NCBI GenBank assembly: GCA_018819925.1
Contig: JAHJPG010000031.1
Location: 1 to 56,851, forward strand
DNA: 56,851 nucleotides
Source: Pseudomonadota bacterium
Lineage (GTDB): Bacteria; Desulfobacterota; Desulfarculia; Desulfarculales; Desulfarculaceae
Direction: 5' to 3'
Of this stretch, positions 1-8,329 are shown one piece after another (the stretch's first letter is position 1; every line of letters starts with the position of its first letter). The notes below the pieces were generated by a model. That model did not search any database. It was not told the origin of the DNA and saw only the letters and a list, made by a program, of their open reading frames with translations. The translations under genes were made by a program, and so were the position numbers.

Positions 1-600
1 CACCATGTGGGGGATCATCAGCCGGTTTACGATGAAGCCAGGGCTGTCCACCTTGACCTCCACGGTCTCCTTGCCCATCTTCTGAGCCAGGGCGCTGGTC
101 ACGGCCACGGTTTCGTCGCTGGTGGAGTAGCCCCTGATGATCTCGCACAGGCGCATGATCTGGGCGGGGTTGAAGAAGTGCATGCCCACCACCTTGTCCG
201 GGCGCTTGGTGGCAGCGGCGATGAGGGTCACGCTCATGGAGCTGGTGTTGGTGGCCAGGATGACCTCGGGCCGGCACACCTCGTCCAACTGGCCGTAGAC
301 GCTCTTCTTAAGGTCCAGGTCTTCGATCACCGCCTCGATGATGAAGTCCACAGGGGCCAGGTCGGCCATGTCGGTGGTGCCTTTGACGCGGCCCATCACC
401 TCGGCCTTCTGCTCGGGGCTAACCTTGCCCCGCTCCACGCCTTTGGACAGGAATTTGTCGATGGCTTTCAGGCCGCGCTCGACGAACTCGTCCTTGATGT
501 CGCGCATGATAACCTGGGCGCCGCTCTGGGCGGCCAGTTGGGCGATGCCGTTGCCCATGGTCCCTGCGCCAACTATTCCAATTGTTTTGATTTCGCTCAT
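1..600 (-). CDS. hbd: 3-hydroxybutyryl-CoA dehydrogenase, 3' end cut by window edge
   Basis: The first 200 residues of an NAD-dependent 3-hydroxyacyl-CoA dehydrogenase run off the left edge; the family is usually about 280-290 residues. It oxidises 3-hydroxyacyl-CoA to 3-ketoacyl-CoA in cytoplasmic beta-oxidation or butyrate-type metabolism. The N-terminus has the Rossmann motif GIVGAGTMGNGIAQ, and the catalytic region shows NTSSM and the histidine of MHFFNP. The ATG at 600 follows a perfect AGGAGG ribosome site 5-6 bases away, which fixes the start. The missing part is the C-terminal dimerisation domain. Family assignment is firm; the exact acyl substrate (C4 or longer) is inferred. Confidence 0.93.
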   Translation of the reverse strand, partial: MSEIKTIGIVGAGTMGNGIAQLAAQSGAQVIMRDIKDEFVERGLKAIDKFLSKGVERGKVSPEQKAEVMGRVKGTTDMADLAPVDFIIEAVIEDLDLKKSVYGQLDEVCRPEVILATNTSSMSVTLIAAATKRPDKVVGMHFFNPAQIMRLCEIIRGYSTSDETVAVTSALAQKMGKETVEVKVDSPGFIVNRLMIPHMV

Positions 601-632
601 GTTCCCTCCTCTTAACGTAGCCGCGGCTGAAA

Positions 633-662
633 GGTATAAAAAGTTGACGAGCCCCGTGGCAA
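633..662 (-). promoter_or_regulatory. Candidate sigma-70 promoter of hbd
   Basis: Read on the minus strand, TTGCCA (662-657) and TATACC (638-633) are separated by 18 bases and lie 33 bases upstream of the hbd start. This is a weak match judged by eye only. The T-run just before the -10 box follows a short CCCC/GGGG hairpin, so the same segment might also terminate other transcription. Confidence 0.35.
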
Positions 663-691
663 ATGGGGTCCCCAGAACCCGAGGGGCGCGC

Positions 692-2221
692 CTAATCCTT
701 GGTGTCGCGATATATCTTAGCGAATTGAGCGTGGATGTCCAGAAAGGCTTGCAGAACCTGGGGGTCGAACCAATGGGGCTGCAAACGGGCGTCGCCGTTC
801 AGGATGATGTCAAAGGCTTCCTCGTGGGTGTAGGTGGGCTTGTAGTGGCGCACGCTTCTCAGGGCGTCGTACACGTCTGCCATCATGCATATGCGGCCCG
901 ACAGGGGAATCTCCTCGCCGGACAACCCCTTGGGGTATCCGCTGCCGTCCCAGTGCTCGTGGTGGCTCAAGGCCACCTCCCGGGCCATGGCCAGGCGGGG
1001 GTGCTCCCCCAGGATGCGCACTCCGTAGATGGTGTGGCGCTTCACCTCGTCCCACTCGGCCGAGGTGAGGGGGCCGGGCTTGCGCAGGATGTCGGGATGC
1101 ACGTGCAGCTTGCCCACGTCGTGCATCTGGGCCGAGTAGCCCAGGGTGACCACCCAGTCCTCGGGCTGGCCCAGGGCCCGGGCCAGGGCCTCGGCGTAGC
1201 GCTTGACCCGCACGATGTGGTTGGCCGTGTCCTCGTCGTGGGACTCCGCCGCCCGGGCCAGGGACTCGATGGTGTAAAAGAAGGCGTTTTCCACCTCCTG
1301 CATCTGGCTGCTGATGGTCTTCAAGAAAAAGTGGATGGTGGCCACCATGGCCGATAGCACCTGGGCCTCGTAGTCGCTGACCGCCTTGGGAGTGTCCAGG
1401 GAAAGCACCGCCACCGAACCGGAGAAGTAGGCCACCATGTTGTTCTGGGGCGGCGGCTCTTCCAGAACGCCCCACAGGGTGGAGTCGGCCACCCGGAGGT
1501 AGCACTCGTCGTCCCGGTTGCAAAAAAGCTTCTCCTGCCCCTGGAACATGGGCTCCACCGCCTCGCCAGCCAGGCGGGAGCCCAGCAAAAAGCGCGAGAT
1601 TTGGTCTTCCCGGCGCTCGTAACGCCAGGCCTCCCAGGTCTTGTCCTCGCGTTTGATGAGAAGGATCACCCGCTGGGGGCGGTTGTGGGGATTGGCCCCA
1701 TCGCCCAGGAGGAACTCCATCAGGCCTCCCAGGCTTTGGTAAGGGTCGAAGCCGTAGGGATCGAAGCGCCGCAGGAGGGTGTTGGTATAGGAGGCGATGT
1801 CGACCAGGCGGTGGTAGGCTCCCTCCAACTCGTCGTTGAGTTCCTTGATCCTGAGCAGGCTGCGGGAGCGGGTTAGCAGCTCTGCGGAGTTCACCGGCTT
1901 GGCCAGGAAGTCGTCGGCCCCGGCATCCAACCCCTTGAGCTTGTTGTTCATGGCCCCCAGACCGGTGACCATGATCACCGGAATGCGCCGGGTGTGTTCT
2001 CCGTTCTTGATGCGGCGGCACACCTCATAGCCATCCATGCCGGGCATCATCACGTCCAGCAAGATAAGGTCCGGAAGCTCTTTTTCGGCCATGGCCAAGG
2101 CCTCCAGGCCATCGTGGGCCTGTATGACCTGGGCGCCGTGCTGGCGGTAGAGCTCCTCCATGAGTAGGAGATTGTCCAACTCGTCGTCGACTATAAGAAC
2201 ACGGCTGTTTTGCATACTCAT
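692..2221 (-). CDS. Response regulator with C-terminal HD-GYP phosphodiesterase domain
   Basis: This 509-residue cytoplasmic signalling protein combines a receiver domain with a cyclic-di-GMP phosphodiesterase. Residues about 7-125 form the receiver (VDDE acidic pocket, LLDVMMPGMDG around the phospho-acceptor Asp, KP pair near 108). Residues about 150-300 are a GAF-like sensory linker without obvious cofactor ligands. Residues about 320-490 are HD-GYP, with HDVGK and the signature HHEHWDGSGYPKG intact, so it should be catalytically active. No histidine kinase lies beside it. It sits 92 bases upstream of hbd on the same strand, with a possible separate promoter between them. Two ATGs (2221, 2215) are possible starts; neither has a strong ribosome site. 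Confidence 0.9.
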   Translation of the reverse strand: MSMQNSRVLIVDDELDNLLLMEELYRQHGAQVIQAHDGLEALAMAEKELPDLILLDVMMPGMDGYEVCRRIKNGEHTRRIPVIMVTGLGAMNNKLKGLDAGADDFLAKPVNSAELLTRSRSLLRIKELNDELEGAYHRLVDIASYTNTLLRRFDPYGFDPYQSLGGLMEFLLGDGANPHNRPQRVILLIKREDKTWEAWRYERREDQISRFLLGSRLAGEAVEPMFQGQEKLFCNRDDECYLRVADSTLWGVLEEPPPQNNMVAYFSGSVAVLSLDTPKAVSDYEAQVLSAMVATIHFFLKTISSQMQEVENAFFYTIESLARAAESHDEDTANHIVRVKRYAEALARALGQPEDWVVTLGYSAQMHDVGKLHVHPDILRKPGPLTSAEWDEVKRHTIYGVRILGEHPRLAMAREVALSHHEHWDGSGYPKGLSGEEIPLSGRICMMADVYDALRSVRHYKPTYTHEEAFDIILNGDARLQPHWFDPQVLQAFLDIHAQFAKIYRDTKD

Positions 2222-2358
2222 CCGCTGCGCCCGGTGAGCCAGGGCGACAAGAGGGTGGCGGGCAGGAGGTACTTTAAATTTTATGCGCTTTGCTCTGCCG
2301 GGTCAAAGATAAACAGCGCGGGCTGAGAAGAATTGGATCAGGCCAAAGGAGGCCCGCG

Positions 2359-2387
2359 TTGACAGTCTCGTGGCGGCTTGTTAAGTT
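2359..2387 (+). promoter_or_regulatory. Candidate sigma-70 promoter for SH3-domain gene
   Basis: A perfect TTGACA (2359-2364) is followed after 17 bases by TAAGTT (2382-2387), 33 bases before the start codon at 2421. The -35 box is consensus and the -10 box is poor. Confidence 0.45.
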
Positions 2388-2420
2388 TTCTGGGGCGTAA
2401 GCGCACGGAGGAAAACAATA

Positions 2421-3068
2421 ATGAATTTTCCCATGGTTGCCGCGGTCATTGTGGCCGGGCTGCTGGCCGCGGCCCCTGCCACGGCCCAAGAGACCCTTTA
2501 TGTGACCGATCAAGTTCGGATCACGGTGCGCTCGGGTCCCAGCACCGGCAACAAGGTCACGGGCACGGCCGTGACCGGCGACAAGATGACCCTCTTGGGC
2601 GCCAAGCCCGAGGGGTGGTCGCTGGTGCGCCTGTCCAACGGCAAGGAAGGCTGGGTCCTGACCAGATTCCTGGTCAAGGAGCGGCCGGCGGTGCTGCGCC
2701 TGGCGGAGTTGGACCCAACCAACAAGGACCAGGCTCTTCGCCTGGAACAGGCGCACAAGGAGAATCAGCGGCTGACCAAGGAACTCGGAGAAGCCGAGGC
2801 CAAGCTGGCCGAATTGCAGACGCGTTTTGACAAACTGTCGGCCGATGCGGCCGATGTGGTGGCCCTCAAGGCGCGCCACCAAAAGCTCAAAGCCCAGTTC
2901 GAAGAGCAGGGCAAGCAGAACACCGAGCTGGTGGTGGAAAACAAATCGCTCAAGTTTTCCGGCGACCTGAAATGGTTTTTGGCCGGAGCCGGGGTGCTGG
3001 TGGTGGGTTGGCTCATGGGCCTGGCTCTGCACCGGCGCAAAAAACGCTGGAACGCTCCTCTATATTAG
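2421..3068 (+). CDS. SH3-domain, coiled-coil, membrane-anchored protein (YgiM/TIGR04211-like)
   Basis: This 215-residue envelope protein has a signal peptide at residues 1-23 (cleavage near ATAQE), then a bacterial SH3 domain at about 25-85 with the typical RSGPS and EGWVLTRFL strands. A long Lys/Glu/Leu coiled coil follows at about 105-175. It ends with a transmembrane helix at about 180-203 and a basic cytoplasmic tail. This order matches the 'SH3 and anchor' family related to E. coli YgiM. The function is not established; cell-envelope or peptidoglycan association is inferred from the SH3 domain. It appears to be the first gene of a two- or three-gene run, with the next start only 8 bases after its stop. 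Confidence 0.8.
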   Translation: MNFPMVAAVIVAGLLAAAPATAQETLYVTDQVRITVRSGPSTGNKVTGTAVTGDKMTLLGAKPEGWSLVRLSNGKEGWVLTRFLVKERPAVLRLAELDPTNKDQALRLEQAHKENQRLTKELGEAEAKLAELQTRFDKLSADAADVVALKARHQKLKAQFEEQGKQNTELVVENKSLKFSGDLKWFLAGAGVLVVGWLMGLALHRRKKRWNAPLY

Positions 3069-3076
3069 GGCGGCCC

Positions 3077-3817
3077 TTGCGGCGCGGGCTCTCCATGGCG
3101 CTGATGGCCCTGCTTTTGGGCCTTAACGCCGCGGCCTGGGCCCAAGGTCCCGTCCCACAGTGCGCCAGCGTCATCTTTCTTTCCGAAACCGAACTGACCG
3201 GCCAGCAGGGCGGAGCGCCCATGCGCGCCCGGGCCCTGGAGGCCTGGGACTTGGTGCGCACCCAGGGCGGCGCTTATCTGGCAGTGTCCTTGGGCCCCGG
3301 CGGCAGGCCGGTGACCGGCCGCTGGCTGGCCCGGTGGCAGGAGCGGGGCTGGCCGGAACTGTGGCTTTTTAAGCCCCGGGGAATGCCCGGCCCCTGGTGG
3401 GTTGCCTCCGAAGCAATCCTGGGCCCGGACCAACCCCAGGTGGGCGGCCAGGGCCGCGTGGCTCTCAAGGCACTGGCCCTGGCGCCGGCCTCGGCGGTGG
3501 CGCTGGTCCCCGGACCCGCCGCGTTGCACGCCCCTCGCCTGGCCCGTCTGGAGCGGGCCAATTTGTCCCCGGCCCTCAAGCGCCGCCTGGCCGGCGGGCG
3601 TTTGCAAAAAGGCGACAACTTTTGGTTGGCGGAGTTGGCCTGGGGTAAACCGCAGCGCTCCTTCATGGTCAACCACATCAACGACGAGCAACACTACGTG
3701 TATCTGCGCCCCGGCGGGCCGGTGCTCCTGCGTTTTGTGGGCGGGCGACTGACCACGGCGCCCCCCGAGGCCGGCTCCCGGGGGGGGCAAGTTGCAAACC
3801 CCCCGACTCACCGATAA
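3077..3817 (+). CDS. Hypothetical secreted protein
   Basis: I do not recognise this protein. With a TTG start at 3077 (AGGG six bases upstream) it begins MRRGLSMALMALLLGLNAAAWAQ, a well-formed signal peptide cleaved near residue 22; the next ATG at 3095 would shorten the basic end. The mature part of about 225 residues is rich in Gly, Ala, Leu and Arg. It contains two early tryptophan clusters (RWLARWQERGWPELWLF) and a C-terminal stretch ending in proline and glycine. No metal-binding or catalytic signature is visible. It follows the SH3 protein by 8 bases and probably shares its transcript, so a periplasmic or envelope role is a guess from context. Confidence 0.6.
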   Translation: MRRGLSMALMALLLGLNAAAWAQGPVPQCASVIFLSETELTGQQGGAPMRARALEAWDLVRTQGGAYLAVSLGPGGRPVTGRWLARWQERGWPELWLFKPRGMPGPWWVASEAILGPDQPQVGGQGRVALKALALAPASAVALVPGPAALHAPRLARLERANLSPALKRRLAGGRLQKGDNFWLAELAWGKPQRSFMVNHINDEQHYVYLRPGGPVLLRFVGGRLTTAPPEAGSRGGQVANPPTHR

Positions 3818-3866
3818 AATTCCCTCAACATGCCGGGTCCAATCATGCAATAAGAGGATATATTTC

Positions 3867-5630
3867 GTGCCGGTCGATCCCTTCTCGCCAGAGCTGTATC
3901 GCAACAACATGGACGTGCTGTCCATGGTGTCGCCCGAGGTGGTCCTCTGGCTGGAGCACAGCGGGGCCGGGCCCCTGGCCCCGCCCGCGCCGCGGCCGCG
4001 CCCCGAGGAGAACGAAGGGTTAAGCCGGTTGCGCCCCCGCCCGGGTGGCATAACCTTGGTGGTGGGCGGAGGGGTCTTGGACGAGGTGGCCTTGCTCCTG
4101 GAGCGCATGCCCGCCGGCCACCAGGTGTTTTGCCTGCAAGCCAGGGCCGAGCTTTTGGCCGCCGCCCTGGGCCGCCACGACCTTTGCCTGCCTTTGGGCC
4201 GGGAGGAGTTGGTGCTCTTGGCCCCGGCCGAGGCCGCCCTGGAGGAGGCCCTTAGCCGCAACCCCCAGTTGAGCCTCACCGGCCAGATGGAGATGGTGCA
4301 TCTATACGCCGGCTCCGAGGCCGAGGCCTCCACGGCCCGGGCCCGGCTGTACCGGGTGCTGGGCCATGCCCTTAGGGCCCGGGACCTGGCCCTGGACTGG
4401 GAGATGCAGTCCGGGGCCAACTTGGTGGCCAATCTGGTGCACGCGGTGTTCGCGGCCCAGGCCCCTGCTTTGCCCGGTTCCCTAATCGGCCGGCCGGCGG
4501 TTCTGGCCCTGGACGGCCCCTCCCTGTCCGGGGCTTTGGAGCTTTTGGCCGGCAACCTGGGCGGGGCGGTGTTTTTTTGCAGTGACCGGGCCCTGCCCCG
4601 GGTGGCCGAGGCGGGCATCGTGCCCAGCGGGGTGGGCCTGGCCAGCCCGGCTCTGGGCCCCTTGTTCGCCTACAGCCATCCCATGTTGGCCCGCACCCCC
4701 TTGATCGCCGAGGAGGTGGCCCACGCCCCCACCATTCGCGCCCACCCCGGGCCGGTTTTTTTATGCCTGGGCCCCCGGGGCACCGCCCTGGGTCCCCTGG
4801 CTCCCCTGGCCGAGTCCCTGAGCCCCCAACAGCACACCTTGGGCCGCTTGGCCGAGGTGGCCCTGGTGGCGGGCTGCTATCCTTTGATTTTGGTGGGCGC
4901 CGACCTGATGGACCCCCGGGGCGAGTTGGTGATGCCGGACATGGAAGGGGGCACGGTGAAGGCCACCCTGCACCAGGCGGCCGGGGCCTGCGCCCTGGGC
5001 CGGGTGTTGGCCCGCCAGGGGGCGTCGGCCTTCAACACCTGCCGCCAGGGCCTGGGCCTGCCAGGCACCACCTACGCTCCCCTGGAGGAGATGCTGCCCC
5101 AGTTGGGCGGTCCCGGCCAGCCGGTGCAGGCGGCGCTGCTGCGCCAGGAGCGCTGGCTCAGCGCCGACGCCCTGGAGCACTACGCCCGGGGGCTAAACCG
5201 GGCCTCCACTGCGGCCACCCGGCTGTGGCAACGGGCGGCCGCCCCCCTGGCCGACTACCAGGAGCTGTGCAGCCAGCGGGCCGGCGATTGGCTCTACGCC
5301 GCCGAGGCCCTGTTCTTGGCCCTGGCCGAGCAGGCCGCCGCCGACTCCATGCTGGCCGCCTTTTTGGACGGCTGCCTGGTGCGCTCCTTCCGCCGGCGGC
5401 ACCACCTGGTTTGCCAGTCGCGCACCCATAGCGTGGGCATAGGCGAATGCTGCGACCAACTGCGCCTGTGCCTGGCCGAGCTGGAGGGCCGGGCCGGTGA
5501 GTTGGCCGCCGGACTCCGGCGCACCGCCGAGGAGATGAACACCTTGGCCCAGGCCCGCCGGGACAACGACCTAACCACCCTGGAACGCTTCGCGCGCTCC
5601 ACCGGACACCAAGAGGCCAGCCTAACGTGA
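3867..5630 (+). CDS. DUF115/MptE-like (Maf-type) protein
   Basis: This 587-residue cytoplasmic protein resembles the 6-hydroxymethylpterin-pyrophosphokinase-like DUF115 family, which includes the motility accessory factor (Maf) glycosyltransferases that add nonulosonic acids to flagellin. The supporting motifs are a nucleotide-site strand (LALDGPSLSGALELL), a conserved second half (LILVGADLMDPRGE) and a helical C-terminal third. The GTG at 3867 is chosen because AAGAGGA lies 8 bases upstream; an upstream in-frame ATG at 3792 would overlap the previous gene and add 25 unrelated residues. No flagellin or sialic-acid genes are nearby, so a sugar or pterin substrate cannot be chosen. Its stop overlaps the next start by 4 bases. 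Confidence 0.65.
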   Translation: MPVDPFSPELYRNNMDVLSMVSPEVVLWLEHSGAGPLAPPAPRPRPEENEGLSRLRPRPGGITLVVGGGVLDEVALLLERMPAGHQVFCLQARAELLAAALGRHDLCLPLGREELVLLAPAEAALEEALSRNPQLSLTGQMEMVHLYAGSEAEASTARARLYRVLGHALRARDLALDWEMQSGANLVANLVHAVFAAQAPALPGSLIGRPAVLALDGPSLSGALELLAGNLGGAVFFCSDRALPRVAEAGIVPSGVGLASPALGPLFAYSHPMLARTPLIAEEVAHAPTIRAHPGPVFLCLGPRGTALGPLAPLAESLSPQQHTLGRLAEVALVAGCYPLILVGADLMDPRGELVMPDMEGGTVKATLHQAAGACALGRVLARQGASAFNTCRQGLGLPGTTYAPLEEMLPQLGGPGQPVQAALLRQERWLSADALEHYARGLNRASTAATRLWQRAAAPLADYQELCSQRAGDWLYAAEALFLALAEQAAADSMLAAFLDGCLVRSFRRRHHLVCQSRTHSVGIGECCDQLRLCLAELEGRAGELAAGLRRTAEEMNTLAQARRDNDLTTLERFARSTGHQEASLT

Positions 5631-6922
5631 GTGAAATATTCAACCCCTTGCTTTGGCCGGCCCTGGTCAAGGTGCTGATCATCTTTGTCCTGGTGGTGTC
5701 CACCAGCCGCTTCAAGATCAACCTGGGATTTTGCCTGGCCGGCGGCGGCCTGCTTCTGGGCCTGTGGATGAGGCAGGGGCCGCTCCAGGTGGCCACCCAG
5801 GCGGCGGAGGCGGTGTTCTCGCCGGTGAGCCTGCGCCTGGCCCTGGCCGTGGCTTTCATGCTGGTGCTCAGTCACCTGATGAAGGAAGGCGGCCAGCTGG
5901 AGCGCATCGTGGCCAGCTTCAGCCGCCTGGTGCGCTCGCCCAAGGCCACCGCCGCGGTGATGCCGGCCATCATCGGCCTGCTGCCCATGCCCGGCGGCGC
6001 CCTGTTTTCCGCTCCCATGGTGGAGGCTTCCTGCAAGGCTGGACCGGGCGGGACCGCCCGGGGCGCGCTGTTGGCGGCGGTCAATTACTGGTTCCGCCAC
6101 CACGGCGAGTACTGGTGGCCCATGTACCCGGGCTTCATTTTGGTGGTGTCGCTGCTGGGCGTGGACACCCTGGTTTTCATGCTGGCCATGATGCCCTTGG
6201 CGGCGGTGCATCTGGCCGGGGGGGTGTGGTTTCTGCTGCGCCGCCTGCCCGACCCGCCGGCCGAGGAAAATCGGGGGGTGGGCTCGTTGGCCGAGTTCTT
6301 CAAGGAGTGCGCCCCCATCCTGGTGATGATCGCGGTGGTGGTGGTGATCTCCTCCCTGGGGGCCTTATGGGGAAAAGGCGGGCCGCCTTGGCCAGACGGC
6401 ACTCCGCTTATCGCCGGTCTGGCCGGGGCGCTCATCGCCGCCGCCGTTGCCAACCGGGTCGGGCCGGGCCGGGTGTTGGCCACCTTCGGCCGCCGGGATG
6501 TCCTGGCCATGCTGGGCCTCATCGCGGGGATAATGGTCTTTCAGGGGCTCATGAAATCCTCCGGCGCGGTGGTGGAAATCCAACATGAGATGAAGGCCTA
6601 CGGCATCCCCACCCTGGCCATGATCTGTTTGCTGCCCTTTGTCAGCGGCATGGTCATCGGCATCGCGGTGGGCTATGTGGCCGCCAGCCTGCCGGTGGTG
6701 GTGCCCCTCATCAGCGGCATGAGCGGCATGGAATACCTGGCTCACGGCGGGTTGGCCTTTGTGTGCGGCTTTTTCGGCATGATGCTTTCCCCCCTGCACC
6801 TATGCTTCTTGCTCTCGCGCGACTACTTCAAATGCACCCTGGCCTCCTGCTATCCTTATCTCTACGCCCCCCTGGCGGTAAACGCCCTGGGCCTGGTGGT
6901 TTGGTATCTGATCCTGGCTTGA
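5627..6922 (+). CDS. DUF401-family integral membrane protein (putative permease)
   Basis: This 431-residue polytopic inner-membrane protein has about 10-11 predicted helices and belongs to the DUF401 family of uncharacterised transporter-like proteins. The family hallmarks are GLLPMPGGALFSAPMV near residue 122 and NYWFRHHGEYWWPMYPG near 150. A large hydrophobic C-terminal half carries a second repeat (LLPFVSGMVIGIAVGY). The fold resembles GntP/ion-transporter permeases, but the substrate is unknown. It starts with GTG overlapping the stop of the DUF115 gene (GTGA), so the two are translationally coupled. That coupling suggests a shared, possibly surface-glycan related, job. Confidence 0.75.
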   Translation: MSEIFNPLLWPALVKVLIIFVLVVSTSRFKINLGFCLAGGGLLLGLWMRQGPLQVATQAAEAVFSPVSLRLALAVAFMLVLSHLMKEGGQLERIVASFSRLVRSPKATAAVMPAIIGLLPMPGGALFSAPMVEASCKAGPGGTARGALLAAVNYWFRHHGEYWWPMYPGFILVVSLLGVDTLVFMLAMMPLAAVHLAGGVWFLLRRLPDPPAEENRGVGSLAEFFKECAPILVMIAVVVVISSLGALWGKGGPPWPDGTPLIAGLAGALIAAAVANRVGPGRVLATFGRRDVLAMLGLIAGIMVFQGLMKSSGAVVEIQHEMKAYGIPTLAMICLLPFVSGMVIGIAVGYVAASLPVVVPLISGMSGMEYLAHGGLAFVCGFFGMMLSPLHLCFLLSRDYFKCTLASCYPYLYAPLAVNALGLVVWYLILA

Positions 6923-6938
6923 AAAAAAAGGAGCGGCC

Positions 6939-7952
6939 ATGAGCCCCAAGCAGTGGAAACCCGAGGACCTCTCGCGTTTGGCCAGCGGCTTTTGGGCCTC
7001 GGCCGCCTTGCACGCGGCGGTGCGAACCGGCCTGGCCGCCCACCTGGCCCAAAAGGGGCCGGCCACCGCCAAACAATCGGCCACCGCTCTGGGCCTGGAC
7101 CTTCGGGCCACCCGAATGCTCCTCGATGCCCTGCACGCCCTGGAACTGGCAATGAAACAGGGCGATAGCTACGCCCTGGCCCCGGGCCTGGAGGCTTTGC
7201 TCACCCCGGACGATGCCCACAGCCTGAGCAACATGGTGCTGCACATGGCCGACCTCATGCCGGCCTGGGCCGAACTGGCCGGCAGCGTGCAGAGTGGCAA
7301 GCCGGTGGACATGCCCGAGGAGCCTGGGGATAACGGCGAGCCCGCCGGTCGCGGCCATTTTTACCGGGCCATGCGCGACATCGCCCGCCAACAGGCTCCG
7401 GGGCTGGCCGCCCGCCTGGGCCTGGCCTCCGGCCAGCGCCTGCTGGACCTGGCCGGCGGGCCCGGCGTCTACGGCCTCACCTTTGCCGGCGAAACCCCCA
7501 GTCTGGCCGCCACGGTCTTTGACCTGCCGGGGGCCCAGCCCTATTTCCACGAGGAAGCCGCAAACCATCCCCGGGGCGGCGAGGTTCGCTTCATGGCCGG
7601 GGACTACCAAAAGGACGGCCTGGGCGGGCCCTATGACGTGGTGTGGGTCAGCCAGGTGCTGCACGGCGAGGGGCCCGGCGAATGCCGCAAGCTGGTGGCC
7701 AAGGCGGCGGCGGCGCTGAAGCCAGGGGGCGTGCTGTGGGTGCAGGAGTTTGTTCTGGACCCCGAGGAGCCCAAGCATCCCTGGCCGGCCTTGTTTTCGC
7801 TGAACATGCTCATCAACACCGAAGACGGCCAAAGCTACACCGCCCAGGAGATCTGCGGCTTCATGCAAGAGGCCGGGCTCACCGGCTGCGCCCTTGACGG
7901 CCCCACCCGGGAGGGCTCGCCCGCCGCCTTGGTCAAGGGATTCAAGCCCTAG
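6939..7952 (+). CDS. SAM-dependent O-methyltransferase (dimerisation HTH plus AdoMet domain)
   Basis: This 337-residue enzyme of the plant-type O-methyltransferase family has an N-terminal winged-helix dimerisation domain (about 15-90) that resembles a transcription factor. The catalytic Rossmann domain (about 145-335) has the AdoMet motif LLDLAGGPGVYGL, the acidic loop at VFDLPGA and a post-motif WVSQVLHGEG. The canonical catalytic His in such enzymes lies in that last segment, where H is present. In anaerobes these proteins methylate small phenolic or quinone-like molecules or act in cofactor synthesis; the substrate here is unknown. An AAGGAG site precedes the ATG. It follows the DUF401 gene by 16 bases. 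Confidence 0.8.
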   Translation: MSPKQWKPEDLSRLASGFWASAALHAAVRTGLAAHLAQKGPATAKQSATALGLDLRATRMLLDALHALELAMKQGDSYALAPGLEALLTPDDAHSLSNMVLHMADLMPAWAELAGSVQSGKPVDMPEEPGDNGEPAGRGHFYRAMRDIARQQAPGLAARLGLASGQRLLDLAGGPGVYGLTFAGETPSLAATVFDLPGAQPYFHEEAANHPRGGEVRFMAGDYQKDGLGGPYDVVWVSQVLHGEGPGECRKLVAKAAAALKPGGVLWVQEFVLDPEEPKHPWPALFSLNMLINTEDGQSYTAQEICGFMQEAGLTGCALDGPTREGSPAALVKGFKP

Positions 7953-7962
7953 CCTGTGCGCC

Positions 7963-8079
7963 GGCTGCGCCAGGAAGCGCCATGCTGCGCCCACGGCATC
8001 GCTTAGACCTCGGCGTATATAAGAATACGCCCGCGGTCTGCGCTTGCCGCCGCCTTGCCTGACATTCCCTGGCTGTGCC
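7963..8079. repeat. Long imperfect palindrome (about 117 bp) between convergent genes
   Basis: Two arms of about 55 bases pair with each other around a centre near 8021. The innermost stem is perfect: GGCGTAT (8012-8018) with ATACGCC (8025-8031), flanked by AGACC (8005-8009) and GGTCT (8035-8039). The outer arms (GGCTGCGCCAGGA near 7963 and the reverse of TTCCCTGGCTGTGCC near 8079) continue the match with several mismatches. It lies between the ends of two convergent genes and has no U-tract. It could be a dispersed palindromic repeat or MITE-like element, or a strong bidirectional hairpin terminator. The rest of 8080-8329 shows no gene. Confidence 0.6.
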
Positions 8080-8329
8080 GGGTGGCTCCGCCGGAAAGTG
8101 TGCCGCTGGTGTCATGGTGACTCAACCCACGTTGCTCTCGTCGAAACTATTTGGCAGCCCAGGACATCGGCCACCCGCCGGGCGCCCTTGCCTTCCTTCA
8201 AAACGATTTCCCCACCCGGAGCACGACAACGACATGCCCGGCCTATGGGCGTGGGCTATTACGATTGGGATTTGCTATGAATCGGGACGATAAAAGGCGG
8301 AGTTGAGGCAAAGGGAGAGGAGGGGGCTT

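Noticed and set aside
7-615. Plus-strand open frame of 202 codons at the left edge
   Set aside because: It is the antisense shadow of hbd; composition is His/Gly/Ala-rich and no domain is visible.
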